From Haloarcula rara (lineage in GTDB: Archaea > Halobacteriota > Halobacteria > Halobacteriales > Haloarculaceae): a stretch of 64,000 bases of DNA. Below the pieces are notes generated by a model. That model had not been told where the DNA came from, did no database searches, and saw nothing but the letters and a program-made list of their open reading frames with translations. A program made the position numbers and the translations under genes. The stretch is from NCBI RefSeq assembly GCF_029338235.1, contig NZ_CP119785.1:2970614-3034613 (forward strand), read 5' to 3'. This document shows positions 25,758 to 35,082 of this stretch, piece by piece (position 1 is the stretch's first letter; each line of letters starts with the position of its first letter).

Positions 25758-26153
25758 ATGGCAGATATCGAAGTCACCAGCACGTGCGAGGAAGGGTACA
25801 CAGTCGAGAGCGTCATCAACGGCGAGTGGGAGCTCATCGTCGACGCCCTGAACAACGACGGCCCGAACCCCAACGAGGTCCTGGCGGCCGACTACGCGTC
25901 CTGTTACATCCCGGCGCTGCGCGTCGCCGCGGGCAAGTACAACTACGACGACATCGGCGAGGTCGAAATCGAGGTTGGGGCGGACCTCGACGAGGACGAC
26001 GACCTCGAGAACATCGCGTTCGACGTCACAGTTGAGGAGTCCCTGGGCGAGGAGGAACAGGACATCGTCGAGCTCGCGGAGGACATCTGTCACGTCCACT
26101 CCGCGCTAACCGAAGCGCTACACGCCGAGATTACGATCGAGTCGGGCGTCTGA
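25758..26153 (+). CDS. OsmC family protein
   Basis: 131 aa beginning MADIEVTSTCEEGYTVES. The OsmC/Ohr pattern is present: GPNPNEVLAADYASCYIPALRVAAGK contains the first redox cysteine, and ELAEDICHVHSALTE the second. Such proteins reduce organic hydroperoxides with paired thiols. The body is strongly acidic (DLDEDDDLEN). TATA-like AATTTATACG lies about 30 bases before the ATG, so the gene is probably leaderless and monocistronic. Confidence 0.9.
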   Translation: MADIEVTSTCEEGYTVESVINGEWELIVDALNNDGPNPNEVLAADYASCYIPALRVAAGKYNYDDIGEVEIEVGADLDEDDDLENIAFDVTVEESLGEEEQDIVELAEDICHVHSALTEALHAEITIESGV

Positions 26154-26205
26154 GAGCGCGCTCGGACGCGGAAACCCTCTAAAGTGTGGCCGCCAATAGA
26201 CAGGT

Positions 26206-26658
26206 ATGAGCGACGACTGGACCGGCCGTATCGCCGGCGAGCGGATGACCGTCGACAGGCAGTTCACGGACCGCATCGAGGCCTCCTCCTTCTCCAACCA
26301 GCAGTGGGGCCTCGTGATGACTGCCGTCGAGTTCGACATCGAGGGGGCCGACGAGCCCGAGACGGCGACACTCGTCGCTGACACGTCGAAGCTCCCGTCT
26401 ATCATGCCGGAACTCGACAAGGTCGGCCAGGGCGGTCCGATGGGTGGCGTCCCCAGCGGCAGCGACTCCCGGGACAGCTCCGGGAGCGGCGGCTTCCTGT
26501 CGGGCGTGAAAGCGGCGCTCGGACTGGCCGGCGGTGGCGGCGACGACGACCGAACCGAGGAAGCCGAACAGCTCGCCCAGGCCTACGCCGACGAGTTACA
26601 GCAGAAGCTGGAGTCCAACGGGCGCTGGGAGAGCGTCTGCGAGCAGGCCGCCAAGTGA
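26206..26658 (+). CDS. DUF5799-type haloarchaeal protein
   Basis: 150 aa. MSDDWTGRIAGERMTVDRQF and QWGLVMTAVEFDIEGADEPE, then TATLVADTSKLPSIMPELD, match my memory of the DUF5799 family. A Gly/Ser-rich disordered middle (about 80-115) joins this to a C-terminal helix (EEAEQLAQAYADELQQKLES). It is cytoplasmic and acidic, with unknown function. It sits between OsmC and a short convergent gene. Confidence 0.72.
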   Translation: MSDDWTGRIAGERMTVDRQFTDRIEASSFSNQQWGLVMTAVEFDIEGADEPETATLVADTSKLPSIMPELDKVGQGGPMGGVPSGSDSRDSSGSGGFLSGVKAALGLAGGGGDDDRTEEAEQLAQAYADELQQKLESNGRWESVCEQAAK

Positions 26659-26724
26659 ACTCGCCACCGAGACGAGACACGCACCGACCACGTGGTCGGG
26701 CGTTCTGTGGGTTCCGGTGCCTAC

Positions 26725-26874
26725 TTAGTACTCGTCGCCGCCGTGGAACAGCGTCAGCTCCTCGGCCTCGTAGATGTTGATGAGCTCGGTGACGAGTTCG
26801 TCGTATGACTCGTCCTCTTCGCGGAGGCCGTCGAGGCGTCGAACCGTCTCTTCGTCTAGTTCAACTGTCGGCAT
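26725..26874 (-). CDS. Short antitoxin-like acidic protein (49 aa)
   Basis: ATG 26874 (MPTVELDEETVRRLDGLREE) to TAA 26725. The N-terminal strand plus helix VELDEETVRRLDGL and the following DESYDELVTELINIYEAEE look like the haloarchaeal VapB-like or DUF7557 antitoxin family, which starts with this RHH-type segment. No toxin gene is adjacent. It is too short for most ORF cut-offs but has clear coding bias. Confidence 0.7.
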   Translation of the reverse strand: MPTVELDEETVRRLDGLREEDESYDELVTELINIYEAEELTLFHGGDEY

Positions 26875-26992
26875 GGGAGGACGTTGACTCCCCAGCTACA
26901 TAACCCCGATGGACCGGACAGAAACGAACACGAACGCGAGTAAAAACACAGAACCGAAATCTGTTAATGTGCCTTCTGGGTAGTTCATTCCC

Positions 26993-27775
26993 ATGCGACC
27001 TCTTGGAGACTCACCGCTCGTTCGTAACGACAAGACGCTTGTGCTGGCACACGATCACGGGATGGAGCACGGTCCCAAGCAGTTCTCGGGCGTCGAGGAA
27101 CGCCTCGACCCGAACCAGATCTTCGAGATGGCCACACACGACGCCGTCACGGCGCTTGCAGTGGGGAAGGGGCTGACCGAGACGTACTACCCGAGCTACA
27201 AGGACGACGTGAATCTCCTCGCCAAGCTCAACGGCGGCTCGGACCTCTGGATGGGCGACCCCTACTCCGCGCACAACTGGACGGTCGATTACGCCGCCGA
27301 GCTGGACGTCGACGCCATCGGCTACACTATCTACCCCGGCGTCAACAAGGAGCCGGAGATGTTCGAGGACTTCCGCCCGGTCCAGGAGTCCGCCCGCGAC
27401 CACGACCTCCCCATCGCCCTGTGGGCCTACCCGCGCGGCCAGGCCGTCAAGGAACACCGCAGCAAGGAGATAATCGCCTACGCCGCCCGCCTGGGGCTCG
27501 AGCTGGGCTCGGACTTCACGAAGGTGAAGTACCCCCGAAGCAAGGAGAACATGGAGTACGCGGTCAATTCGGCCGCTGACAACCGCGTCCTGCTCTCCGG
27601 AGGGTCGAAATCGTCTGACCGCGAGTTCCTCGAACTCGTCGAGGAGTGCATGGACGTCGGCGTCGCCGGCCTCGCCGTCGGTCGCAACGTCTGGCAGCGA
27701 GAGAACCCCTACGAGATGCTCGATATGCTCGAGCAGGTCGTCTTCGAGGGCGCGAGCGCAGACGACGTCCTGTAG
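26993..27775 (+). CDS. fba: Class I fructose-bisphosphate aldolase (DhnA/FbaB type)
   Basis: 260 aa archaeal-type class I aldolase. LVLAHDHGMEHGPKQF near the start, then NLLAKLNGGSDLWMGDP, IGYTIYPGVNKEPEMFED, and the Schiff-base lysine in DFTKVKYPRSKENMEY (about residue 177); GVAGLAVGRNVWQRENP closes the barrel. It cleaves or forms fructose 1,6-bisphosphate in gluconeogenesis and in fructose breakdown. The stop abuts the ATG of a PfkB-type kinase gene, so the two form an operon. Confidence 0.93.
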   Translation: MRPLGDSPLVRNDKTLVLAHDHGMEHGPKQFSGVEERLDPNQIFEMATHDAVTALAVGKGLTETYYPSYKDDVNLLAKLNGGSDLWMGDPYSAHNWTVDYAAELDVDAIGYTIYPGVNKEPEMFEDFRPVQESARDHDLPIALWAYPRGQAVKEHRSKEIIAYAARLGLELGSDFTKVKYPRSKENMEYAVNSAADNRVLLSGGSKSSDREFLELVEECMDVGVAGLAVGRNVWQRENPYEMLDMLEQVVFEGASADDVL

Positions 27776-28885
27776 ATGGACGACGAGACGCGGCGAGCCG
27801 TCGAGACCGCTCGCAGGCAACTGCCCGACGACATCGACCCGCGTCGTGTCGTGTTCGGCTTCGACGGCTACCTCGACCGCGTCCGCGAAGTCGTCGCCGA
27901 CCGCACCGACCCGACCAGCTACGAGCGGCTGCCACGGCTCTCGGACTTTCGCGACCGGCTCGACCGTTCGGTCGAGGCGGGTAGCTCGCTGTCCTACGAG
28001 TGGCTCGAAGACGGTCGGCGCACCGGCGGCCACACCTGTCACCTGTCGCGTGCCTTTGGCACCTGGGCGTTCTCGCCGACGCTCGTCGGGATGTACGGCG
28101 ACCCGGTCCACGAGACCTTCGAGCGGGAGTTCGGCGAGTACGACCTCCACTCGATAGGAGAGCCCGGCGTCACCGACGCCGTCGAGTTCGACGACGGCAA
28201 GCTGATGCTGACCGAAATCGGCGATACGATGACCCTTGACTGGGCCGGGCTTGACGACCGCTTCGGCCACGACCGCCTCGTCGAGCGCCTCGGCGGTGCA
28301 GCGCTGCTGGGCGTGGGCTACTGGTCAGAAACGCCACGCCTCCCGAGCGTCCTGTCGGGGCTCAGAGAGCGCTGGGCCGACATCGAGGACCCCCCGGAGA
28401 CGGTGCTGGTCGACCCCGGCGACGTCAGGAAACTCGACGCCGACCGACTCCGGTCTGGCCGGGAGGCAATCGGCGAACTTGGCGACGTCACCGACGTGGT
28501 CGTCTCGGCCAACCGCGCCGAGACGGACGTGCTGGCCGACGCCTACGACGGCGAGGCCGACCGCGACTTCGCGGCCGCCGCCGCGACCGTCTTCGACGCG
28601 GTCGAACCGACCTGGTTCGTCGGCCACGGCGTCGACCGTTCGGTCGTCGTCACCGCCGACGACACCCACAGCGTCGCAGTGCCGGCCGTCGAGGAGCCCG
28701 AGCTGACGACCAGCTCCGGCGACCACTTCAACGCCGGGCTCGCGCTGGCCGCCATCACGGGGCTCGACCCCGCCGCGGCGGTCGTCGTGGGCAACGCCGT
28801 CGCCGGCCACTTCGTCCGCACCGCCGACCAGCCCTCGCTCGACGAGGTCCGGGCGTTCGTCGAGGAGTACATGGCGAAGTTCTGA
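27776..28885 (+). CDS. PfkB/ribokinase-family sugar kinase
   Basis: 369 aa, starting directly after the fba stop. RVVFGFDGYLDRVREVV replaces the usual N-terminal GxxxxD; GGHTCHLSRAFGTWAFSPTLVGMYGD is the sugar-binding GGN-like block; TTSSGDHFNAGLALAAITG carries the catalytic aspartate (SGDHFNAG instead of GAGDxFxxG). It is longer than classical PfkB enzymes and of the ADP-dependent-like or haloarchaeal type. Its coupling to the aldolase suggests a sugar-phosphate role, but the substrate is not determined. Confidence 0.85.
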   Translation: MDDETRRAVETARRQLPDDIDPRRVVFGFDGYLDRVREVVADRTDPTSYERLPRLSDFRDRLDRSVEAGSSLSYEWLEDGRRTGGHTCHLSRAFGTWAFSPTLVGMYGDPVHETFEREFGEYDLHSIGEPGVTDAVEFDDGKLMLTEIGDTMTLDWAGLDDRFGHDRLVERLGGAALLGVGYWSETPRLPSVLSGLRERWADIEDPPETVLVDPGDVRKLDADRLRSGREAIGELGDVTDVVVSANRAETDVLADAYDGEADRDFAAAAATVFDAVEPTWFVGHGVDRSVVVTADDTHSVAVPAVEEPELTTSSGDHFNAGLALAAITGLDPAAAVVVGNAVAGHFVRTADQPSLDEVRAFVEEYMAKF

Positions 28886-28960
28886 GGCGGGCAGGGACAA
28901 CACCACGTGCTCCGCTACTCGGCCAGCAAAGGCGCTCGTAGCCGATTTAGCAGTCAAACG

Positions 28961-29085
28961 GGGGGACTGAAAGGGGCGAGCGGCTGGACGAAGGCGGACG
29001 ATGTAAGCACTGGACTGAGCGAGCGTAGTGAGCGAAGGAAGCGCGCAGCGAGTCCTCCGAGTTCAGCCGCTCGGGGCTTTCTGGT
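28961..29085 (+). repeat. Long imperfect stem-loop element between the kinase and eIF2B-like genes
   Basis: GAAAGGGGCGAGCGGCTGG (28969-28987) can pair with TCAGCCGCTCGGGGCTTTC (29063-29081) over the GAAAG and GAGCGGCTG blocks. Inside are GGACT (29012-29016) with AGTCC (29051-29055), and the palindromic run GAGCGAGCGTAGTGAGCG. The element fills most of the 294-base gap 28886-29179 and has no coding potential. It could be a dispersed palindromic repeat or a structured RNA. Confidence 0.5.
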
Positions 29086-29179
29086 TGTTGCTGACAGTCT
29101 CTCCGAGAGCATTCAATCGTGCGTTGATTGCTAGCCGGCGAGGGGAAAACACATATCCGTCCGCCCCGCACCCGGTTGT

Positions 29180-30034
29180 ATGATCGACGAGACGGTCGCA
29201 GAGATAGAGGAGATGCAGACACACAGTTCCTCTGTCGTCGCGATCAAGGCAGCGACGGCGCTGCGGGAGCTGACCGACCGGGAGTTCCCGACTGTCGAAG
29301 AGTACGTGCGCACGCTGGAGCGCAACAGCCGCGCTCTGCGGCGTGCCAACCGGTCGCACGCCTCGTTGCACACCACCCAGCAGGAAATCGTCGATACGGT
29401 CGCGGACGCCGACCCCGACGACGTCTCGACGGCCAAGGGACTGACAGTGGAGGCCATCGACCGCGTGGTCGGCGACGTCGAGGCGGCCAAGGACCGTGCG
29501 GCCCAGCGTGGGGCCGACGCGCTGGCCGACGAGGACGTGCTGTTCACGCACGACTTCTCCTCGACAGTGCTTGCAGCTATCGAGGCGGCCGTCGACGACG
29601 GCGCCATCTTCGAGGTGTACGTCTCCGAGTCCCGGCCGCGGTACCTGGGTCGCAAGATGGCGCGAAGACTGGGAGCCATAGACGGTGTCGAGGTGACACT
29701 GCTGGTTGATGCGGCGTCGGGGTACTACCTCTCCGAGGCCGACCGGGTCGTCGTCGGGATGGACTGCATCGTCGACGAGACGCTGTACAATCGCATCGGC
29801 ACGTATCCGCTGGCGACGGCAGCGGCCCAGGAAGACGTCCCGATGACGGTCATCGGCGCCGACTCGAAGTTCGTCGACGGCGCCTTCGCCTTCGAGACCG
29901 AGATTCGCTCACCCTCGGAGGTCCATCGCGAACCGGCCGACGAGTTCACCGTCGGCAACCCGGCCTACGACGCGACGCCGCTGTCGCTCCTTGACTCGAT
30001 TGTCACCGACAAAGAAACGCGCGACCTGCGTTAG
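29180..30034 (+). CDS. eIF-2B alpha/beta/delta-related protein (initiation factor 2B / ribose-1,5-bisphosphate isomerase family)
   Basis: 284 aa. An N-terminal helical bundle (about 1-110), then the Rossmann-like domain: VLFTHDFSSTVLAAIEAA, EVYVSESRPRYLGRKMARRL, VEVTLLVDAASGYYLSEAD and VVVGMDCIVDETLYNRIGTYPLA. The family contains eIF2B subunits, methylthioribose-1-phosphate isomerase and the archaeal ribose-1,5-bisphosphate isomerase of the AMP pathway; the classic catalytic Cys/Asp pair is not evident, so a general family call is safest. It overlaps the next gene tail-to-tail by four bases. Confidence 0.85.
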   Translation: MIDETVAEIEEMQTHSSSVVAIKAATALRELTDREFPTVEEYVRTLERNSRALRRANRSHASLHTTQQEIVDTVADADPDDVSTAKGLTVEAIDRVVGDVEAAKDRAAQRGADALADEDVLFTHDFSSTVLAAIEAAVDDGAIFEVYVSESRPRYLGRKMARRLGAIDGVEVTLLVDAASGYYLSEADRVVVGMDCIVDETLYNRIGTYPLATAAAQEDVPMTVIGADSKFVDGAFAFETEIRSPSEVHREPADEFTVGNPAYDATPLSLLDSIVTDKETRDLR

Positions 30035-30234
30035 TTTCCGGGACGGCTGCTGATAACAGTGTGACACCAGGGGCACCGAAAGGCCTGCCCCTCGTCGGTC
30101 TGTTCTACGTCCCAGTCGCCGGTGACCGGGCTCTCGTGGCCACAGGAGGGACAGAACAGCGAGGTCTTCTGTCGGCTCTCGGGAGGCGGTGCAGTCGCGG
30201 TCGCGTTCGCGGGGACGGACTTGGTGGAGGTCAT
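30031..30234 (-). CDS. Zinc-ribbon protein (67 aa)
   Basis: A Ser/Thr/Ala/Pro-rich N-terminus is followed by SLFCPSCGHESPVTGDW and FRCPWCHTVISSRPGN, a four-cysteine (CPxC...CPxC) zinc ribbon. This is a common kind of tiny haloarchaeal zinc-finger protein, possibly binding nucleic acid or protein. Its stop overlaps that of the eIF2B-like gene. The 156 bases upstream (30235-30390) are AT-rich, with promoter-like TATTAT/AATAAT stretches but no gene. Confidence 0.78.
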   Translation of the reverse strand: MTSTKSVPANATATAPPPESRQKTSLFCPSCGHESPVTGDWDVEQTDEGQAFRCPWCHTVISSRPGN

Positions 30235-30390
30235 TGTTGGACACCACGGCCTGGACAGTGAAATATGTGTTGGGGAATTGTTTGATTATTCACGCAGAAC
30301 CGCTACGTCTTCCAGAAATAATCGGTATACTTTGTATGATACCTGTACTCACGGGACAGACAGTGTATCACGTACGGAGTAGACGGTCGG

Positions 30391-31134
30391 TCACATATAC
30401 ATCCGGTCGTCAGGCATCGCGGTCTCGTCGGCCGATTCGATGCGTTCGGCCAGCGCGCGGTACTGGGCCTCGACGGTGGCGGCGAACGCCTCCAGCGGAC
30501 CCGTATCGACGTCGATTTCGTGCGTCTCCGTCAGTGCCTCCAGCAATCGGATGGCAGCGGCCGCGTCGGGGGCCTGGGGATGGGCCGGCGTGGTGAACAC
30601 ACCGACTGGAAGGTCGTCGTCGATACCGCTGGCTACGAGCTCGGCTGTGACGCCGTCGAGGAAGCCGGTCCCCATCGGTCGGACGTCGCTGTCGGCGAGA
30701 TAGCGCTCGCGGTAGTCCTCGGTCGCGATGTAGAACGGGACGTGGTCGTCCGGCCCGTGGGCGACCGGGACGCCAGAGAGGACACTGAGACTCTCAGAAC
30801 CGAGTCGGTCTGTGAGCGCCAAGACGGCGTCTGCGACCCCCGGGACCGCCTCGACCGGGACCATGCGTTCCCCGACGACGACACCGAGAGAGCGCTCTTC
30901 GTCGACATACAGGCGCGTGTGATGGCGCGGCACGCCGCCTTCGAAGGGCGTGATGTGGGGCGGGCCGGCGGCCTCGAGATGGCCCGCCTGCCGCATATCG
31001 AGCTGGTCCGAGAGATAGTCGACGGCGGTCAGGCCGGCCAGACCGTACTCCGTGAACCCGACGACGAGCGTGTCGATATCGCCGGCGTCATCTGTCACCG
31101 CGAACTGCGGTGCCGAGCTGTCGGCACTGGGCAT
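30391..31134 (-). CDS. PAC2 family (proteasome assembly chaperone-like) protein
   Basis: 247 aa from ATG 31134. DTLVVGFTEYGLAGLTAVDYL is the PAC2 start, with PHITPFEGGVPRHHTRLY, LGVVVGERMVPVEAVPG, GTGFLDGVTAELVASGI and PVGVFTTPAHPQAPDAAAA following in the family order. Archaeal PAC2 proteins assist proteasome assembly or related complexes. The 43-codon in-frame extension upstream to 31263 would run across the mscS start and is rejected. It is divergent from mscS. Confidence 0.88.
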   Translation of the reverse strand: MPSADSSAPQFAVTDDAGDIDTLVVGFTEYGLAGLTAVDYLSDQLDMRQAGHLEAAGPPHITPFEGGVPRHHTRLYVDEERSLGVVVGERMVPVEAVPGVADAVLALTDRLGSESLSVLSGVPVAHGPDDHVPFYIATEDYRERYLADSDVRPMGTGFLDGVTAELVASGIDDDLPVGVFTTPAHPQAPDAAAAIRLLEALTETHEIDVDTGPLEAFAATVEAQYRALAERIESADETAMPDDRMYM

Positions 31135-31211
31135 GGCCCCATCTTCGACAGCCCGCGGCTTGCCTTTTTCGAGGGGGAACGCTTTTCTCGCCGTATCCAC
31201 CACTGTGTTCC

Positions 31212-32258
31212 ATGCATCCCGGTCACGTCTTGCTGTTGCTGCAATCGTCGAGTGCAGCACCAAACGGGACCGGACAGGCGTCAGACCTGACCCAGGCGAT
31301 ACTCTCGTGGCTACCCTTTGCTGTCGACCTGTGGGTCGCCCGCGTACTCTCGACTGTCATCATCGTCGTGCTGACCTTGGCGGTCTCGCGGCTCGTCGTC
31401 CGGCTGTTCGGTCGGCGCATCGCCCAGTGGTTCCGTCGGCCGAGCCTCACACGGACGGCGCTGCGAGGCACTCGCATGAGTATCTATCTGCTTGGTCTCC
31501 TTTCGATACTGGGCGTCTGGGGTATCAGACTCGGCGATATCACCCTCTCTGTCGCGGTCTTCTCTGCAGTGGTCGGTGTCGTCGTTGCCCCCATCGTCGG
31601 GAGCTTCATCTCCGGCATCTTCCTGCTTGCCGACCAGCCCTACGAAATCGGCGACATGATAGAACTGGCCGACCGGGACCAGCGCGGCTTCGTCGAAGAC
31701 ATCACGCTCCGACACACGAAGATTTTCACCCTCGATAACTCCTTTCTGGTCATCCCGAACGGGTCGATGCGGGACCGTGACGTCGTCAACTACTCCGCCG
31801 AAGACCCTCGTATGCGGCTCTCACTCGACGTGCTGGTCACCTACGAGAGCGACATCGAGGAGGCCCGGACCATCATCGAACGGGCGGCCCGCCAGGTCGA
31901 CAACGTCATCGGCGGCGGCCCGGACATCCGCGTCGGTGCGGCCCGCTACCCCGCGTCGCCGACCTGCTACATCAACGAGTACGGGGACCACGGCGTCCTG
32001 TTGACCCTTCGCTACTGGGTGAGCGAACCGTACAAGCTGCTTGCGGCCCGTTCGAATGTCCAGACCAACCTCGCGGCCCTCGTCGACGACGCCGACGTGG
32101 AGTTCGCGTACCCCCACTCACATCTGCACTTCGACGAGACGAGCGGTGCGATGGAGGTGTCGATGGCCGAGCAGCGAGGGCGGGAGATTGGTGTCCCCAC
32201 CGACGGGGGCGAGCCGGGGCCGTCCGCCCCTCAGCCCACTGAGGCCGACGGGGAGTGA
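31212..32258 (+). CDS. MscS-family mechanosensitive channel
   Basis: 348 aa. Three N-terminal transmembrane helices: VARVLSTVIIVVLTLAVSRLV, MSIYLLGLLSILGVWG, and the pore helix SVAVFSAVVGVVVAPIVGSF with Ala/Gly packing. The beta domain follows with LADQPYEIGDMIELADRDQRGFVEDITLRHT and LVIPNGSMRDRDVVNYS, and the C-terminal alpha/beta domain ends PHSHLHF. It protects against osmotic downshock. The last 28 bases overlap the 3' end of the convergent UspA gene. Confidence 0.92.
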   Translation: MHPGHVLLLLQSSSAAPNGTGQASDLTQAILSWLPFAVDLWVARVLSTVIIVVLTLAVSRLVVRLFGRRIAQWFRRPSLTRTALRGTRMSIYLLGLLSILGVWGIRLGDITLSVAVFSAVVGVVVAPIVGSFISGIFLLADQPYEIGDMIELADRDQRGFVEDITLRHTKIFTLDNSFLVIPNGSMRDRDVVNYSAEDPRMRLSLDVLVTYESDIEEARTIIERAARQVDNVIGGGPDIRVGAARYPASPTCYINEYGDHGVLLTLRYWVSEPYKLLAARSNVQTNLAALVDDADVEFAYPHSHLHFDETSGAMEVSMAEQRGREIGVPTDGGEPGPSAPQPTEADGE

Positions 32259-32671
32259 CGCGGCGCCCCGTTCGAGGAGACGGTGACGATATCGCAGTCG
32301 AGTTCCTCCCGCAGGAAGCGTTCGATGTCGGGGTCGTCGACCAGCCGGCGAACCATCTTCCGCCAGCGGCTGGCCTGTTTCGAGCCGATGACGACGATAT
32401 CCGCGTCGTTCGCGGCGACCTCGTCGAGAATCGTCTCCTCGACGAGCATCCCCGACCGGACGATATACCGACTCCGGGGGACGTGGCCGAAGGCCTCCTC
32501 GACGGCTCGTTTCAGTTCGGCCCGCGAGACGCGGGTGCTCTTCTGGTAGAGGTTGACGTGGAGGACGGTGAGGTCTGCGTCTTCCCCCTCGGCGATTTTG
32601 ATTGCCTCGGCAAGCGTCCGTCTGGAGTCTTTCGTCAGCGGATAGCGGACCGGGACCACGACCTGTGGCAT
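32231..32671 (-). CDS. Universal stress protein (UspA family)
   Basis: 146 aa from ATG 32671. MPQVVVPVRYPLTKDSRRT starts the alpha/beta fold; ADLTVLHVNLYQK, and the C-terminal VVIGSKQASRWRKMVRRLVDD corresponds to the ATP-binding G-2x-G-9x-G(S/T) region, though with Lys/Gln in place of some glycines, so ATP binding is uncertain. Small cytoplasmic stress protein. The frame is open far upstream, antisense to tmcA, but only this start gives a normal Usp N-terminus. Confidence 0.85.
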   Translation of the reverse strand: MPQVVVPVRYPLTKDSRRTLAEAIKIAEGEDADLTVLHVNLYQKSTRVSRAELKRAVEEAFGHVPRSRYIVRSGMLVEETILDEVAANDADIVVIGSKQASRWRKMVRRLVDDPDIERFLREELDCDIVTVSSNGAPRHSPSASVG

Positions 32672-32851
32672 TGAAATCACCAACGCTGTCGGGGGGTAAA
32701 ACCCTAGCGTCCCAGCTATCAGTCCCTGGTATGGCGAGTGGACCGGCCGCCTGGGGCCGGCTCCGCCCGACGCACCACGACCGTGGGGACCGCCTGACCA
32801 GTGAGACCGGCGTTCCGTCAGTTCCATGGCCGCCCGTCTCGCAGGGCCGGT

Positions 32852-35075
32852 ATGGAACTGGCCCGGGCGCTGCGTGCCGAGGCCCAGCGAACGAACGAAC
32901 GGCGGGTGCTCGTGCTGGCCGGCGACCCCCAACTGACCCGCGAGCGAGCGGCCACGGCGCTGGCTGGGACCGATATCCCGGTCGAGGAGACGACTGTCCT
33001 CGGTCCCGAACCGTTCGTCGACTGCGAGCGCCACGAGCAGCGCCGGGCGGCCGAACTCCTCGGGCGGACCCAGTCGGCCGTCGTCGTGGACGGCCACGAG
33101 GCGTGCCGCCCGAACGCGCTCGGGACCGCCGTCGGCGCCGTCGACGGCGGCGGATTGCTCCTCCTGTTGACACCGCCCCTCGAGGACTGGCCGGCGCGCC
33201 GGGACGCGTTCGACGACTCGCTCGCGGTGCCGCCCTTCCACCGTGACCAGGTGACCGGCCACTTCCGCCGTCGGCTGGTCGAGACTATCCGAGCACACCG
33301 CGGTATCGGCGTCGTCGCCGTCGACGGCGATGGCGACACCGTCGAGCAATCCGGGCTGACCGACCCGCCGCCGCGTCGACGCCAGCGGGCGCCCGACCCG
33401 CCGGCAGACCACACCTTCGCCGGGGCGACCTACGGGGCCTGTCACAGTGCCGACCAGCGCGACGCGGTCCAGGCCCTCGAAGCGCTCGCCGAGCCCGGCC
33501 ACGCCGTCGTCGTCGAAGCTGACCGCGGTCGCGGGAAATCCAGCGCCGCGGGGCTGGCCGCCGCGAACCTCGCCCGAGACGGGCTGGACGTGCTCGTGAC
33601 CGCCCCGCAGTACCGGAGCGCCGGGGAGCTGTTCGCCCGCGCCGAGGCGCTGCTGAGAGACGCTGGAGGTGTCGGTCGAGGGCGACCAGGATGCCGCCCC
33701 CAGCGATTGACCGTCAGAACGGCGACCGGCGACGAGGGATGCATCCGTTTCGAGCCGCCGTCACGGGCGGTCGACCTGCCCGGCGAGCCCGACGTCGTGC
33801 TCGTCGACGAGGCCGCTGCGTTGCCGGTCCGACGGCTCGAAGCGCTGCTTTCGGCCCCCTCAGCGGCCTTCACCACGACCGTCCACGGCTACGAGGGGCC
33901 GGCCGGGGGTTCTCGGTCCGCTTTCGCGACCGGCTCGACGACGCCGACCACGCAGTCGCCGAGGTCTCGATGACCGAACCGATACGGTACGCCGACGCAG
34001 ACCCCGTGGAGGTGTGGGCGTTCCGGGCGCTCATGCTTGACGCCCGGCCGCCGGTCGCACAAGTCGTCGAGGACGCGACTCCCGAGACGGCCACCTACCG
34101 CTGTCTCACGTCGGCGGACCTGCTTTCCGACGAGCACCTGCTCCGGGAGACGTTCGGGCTGCTCGTGCTGGCCCACTACCGGACGGAGCCGACCGACCTC
34201 GCGCGGCTCCTGGACGCCCCGAATCTCACCGTGCGGGCACTGACCGAGCGTGGCCACGTCGTCGCCGTGGCACTGCTGGCCCAGGAGGGCGCCCTCGACG
34301 CCGAGACGCGCGAGCGGATGTACGAGGGCGGCCGAATCCGTGGCAACATGATTCCGGACGTACTGACGACACAGCTCCGGGACCGGGACGCCGGCGTACC
34401 CGTCGGCCAGCGCGTCCTCCGCATCGCCACACACGGCGCCGTCCGTTCGCGTGGGCTGGGTTCGACGCTGCTCTCGGAGATACGACGGGAGTTCGCCGAG
34501 GAGATGGACTGGCTGGGCGTCGGGTTCGGGGCCACGCCCGAACTCCTGGATTTCTGGCGGGCGAACGGCTACCGGACGCTGCACCTCTCGACCTCGCGCA
34601 ACGACCGCAGCGGGGAGTACTCGGCCGTGATGATGGATCCCTGCAGCGACGCCGGCCGCGAGCTTTCGGCCCGTCACAGCGGCTGGTTCTGTGACCGCAT
34701 CGGCGCCACGCTGACTGACGCGCTCGACGACGCCGAGCCCGACGTGGTCCGAGGCGCGCTCGCGGCCGCCGAGGCCGAGCCTGGTCTCGACCTCTCGGCG
34801 TGGGAGTGGCGCTCGTCGCCGGCCTCCCGACTGGCGCGTCCATCCTCGATACGAACCCGGCCCCGTTCCGCCGGCTCACACTCCGGCACCTCGTGGCCCT
34901 GGCCGAGCCTGACGCCCTGTCGGCCCGCGAGGAGCGACTGCTCGTCCGGAAGGTGTTACAAGCCCGCCCGTGGGGCGATGTCGCCGACGGGATGGACTTC
35001 GTCTCCGAGCGCGAGTGCAAGCGGGCCGTCGGCGGAGCGGTCGAAACGTTGACACGCCTCTACCCCGAACAGTAG
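32852..35075 (+). CDS. tmcA: tRNA(Met) cytidine acetyltransferase TmcA, two frame breaks
   Basis: Uses ATP and acetyl-CoA to make N4-acetylcytidine in tRNA or rRNA. First frame: MELARALRAEAQRTNERR, the DUF1726 region, Walker A-like VVEADRGRGKSSAAGLAA, and DVVLVDEAAALPVRRLEALL (Walker B). Second frame (after about 33891): FSVRFRDRLDDADHAVAEVSM, the GNAT part RIATHGAVRSRGLGSTLL and GFGATPELLDFWRANGYRT. Third frame (after about 34812): LVAGLPTGASILDTNPAPFR to the end. Each break is one missing base, the first in GGGG. Corrected length is 741 aa. Around 33665-33715 a short non-acidic stretch may hide two more, compensating, indels. Confidence 0.9.
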
Positions 35076-35082
35076 TCACCTG

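Noticed and set aside
26967..27176. ATG 26967 as a leader or earlier start for fba
   Set aside because: It is out of frame with fba, runs through its coding region, and has a Cys/Trp/Arg-rich translation typical of a shadow.
27011..28270. 419-codon frame antisense to fba and the sugar kinase
   Set aside because: It spans two well-supported genes and their junction, which a real gene would not share.
32671..33502. Longer N-terminus for the UspA gene (up to 423 aa)
   Set aside because: The extension is antisense to tmcA and has no domain; the 146-aa version has a normal Usp start.
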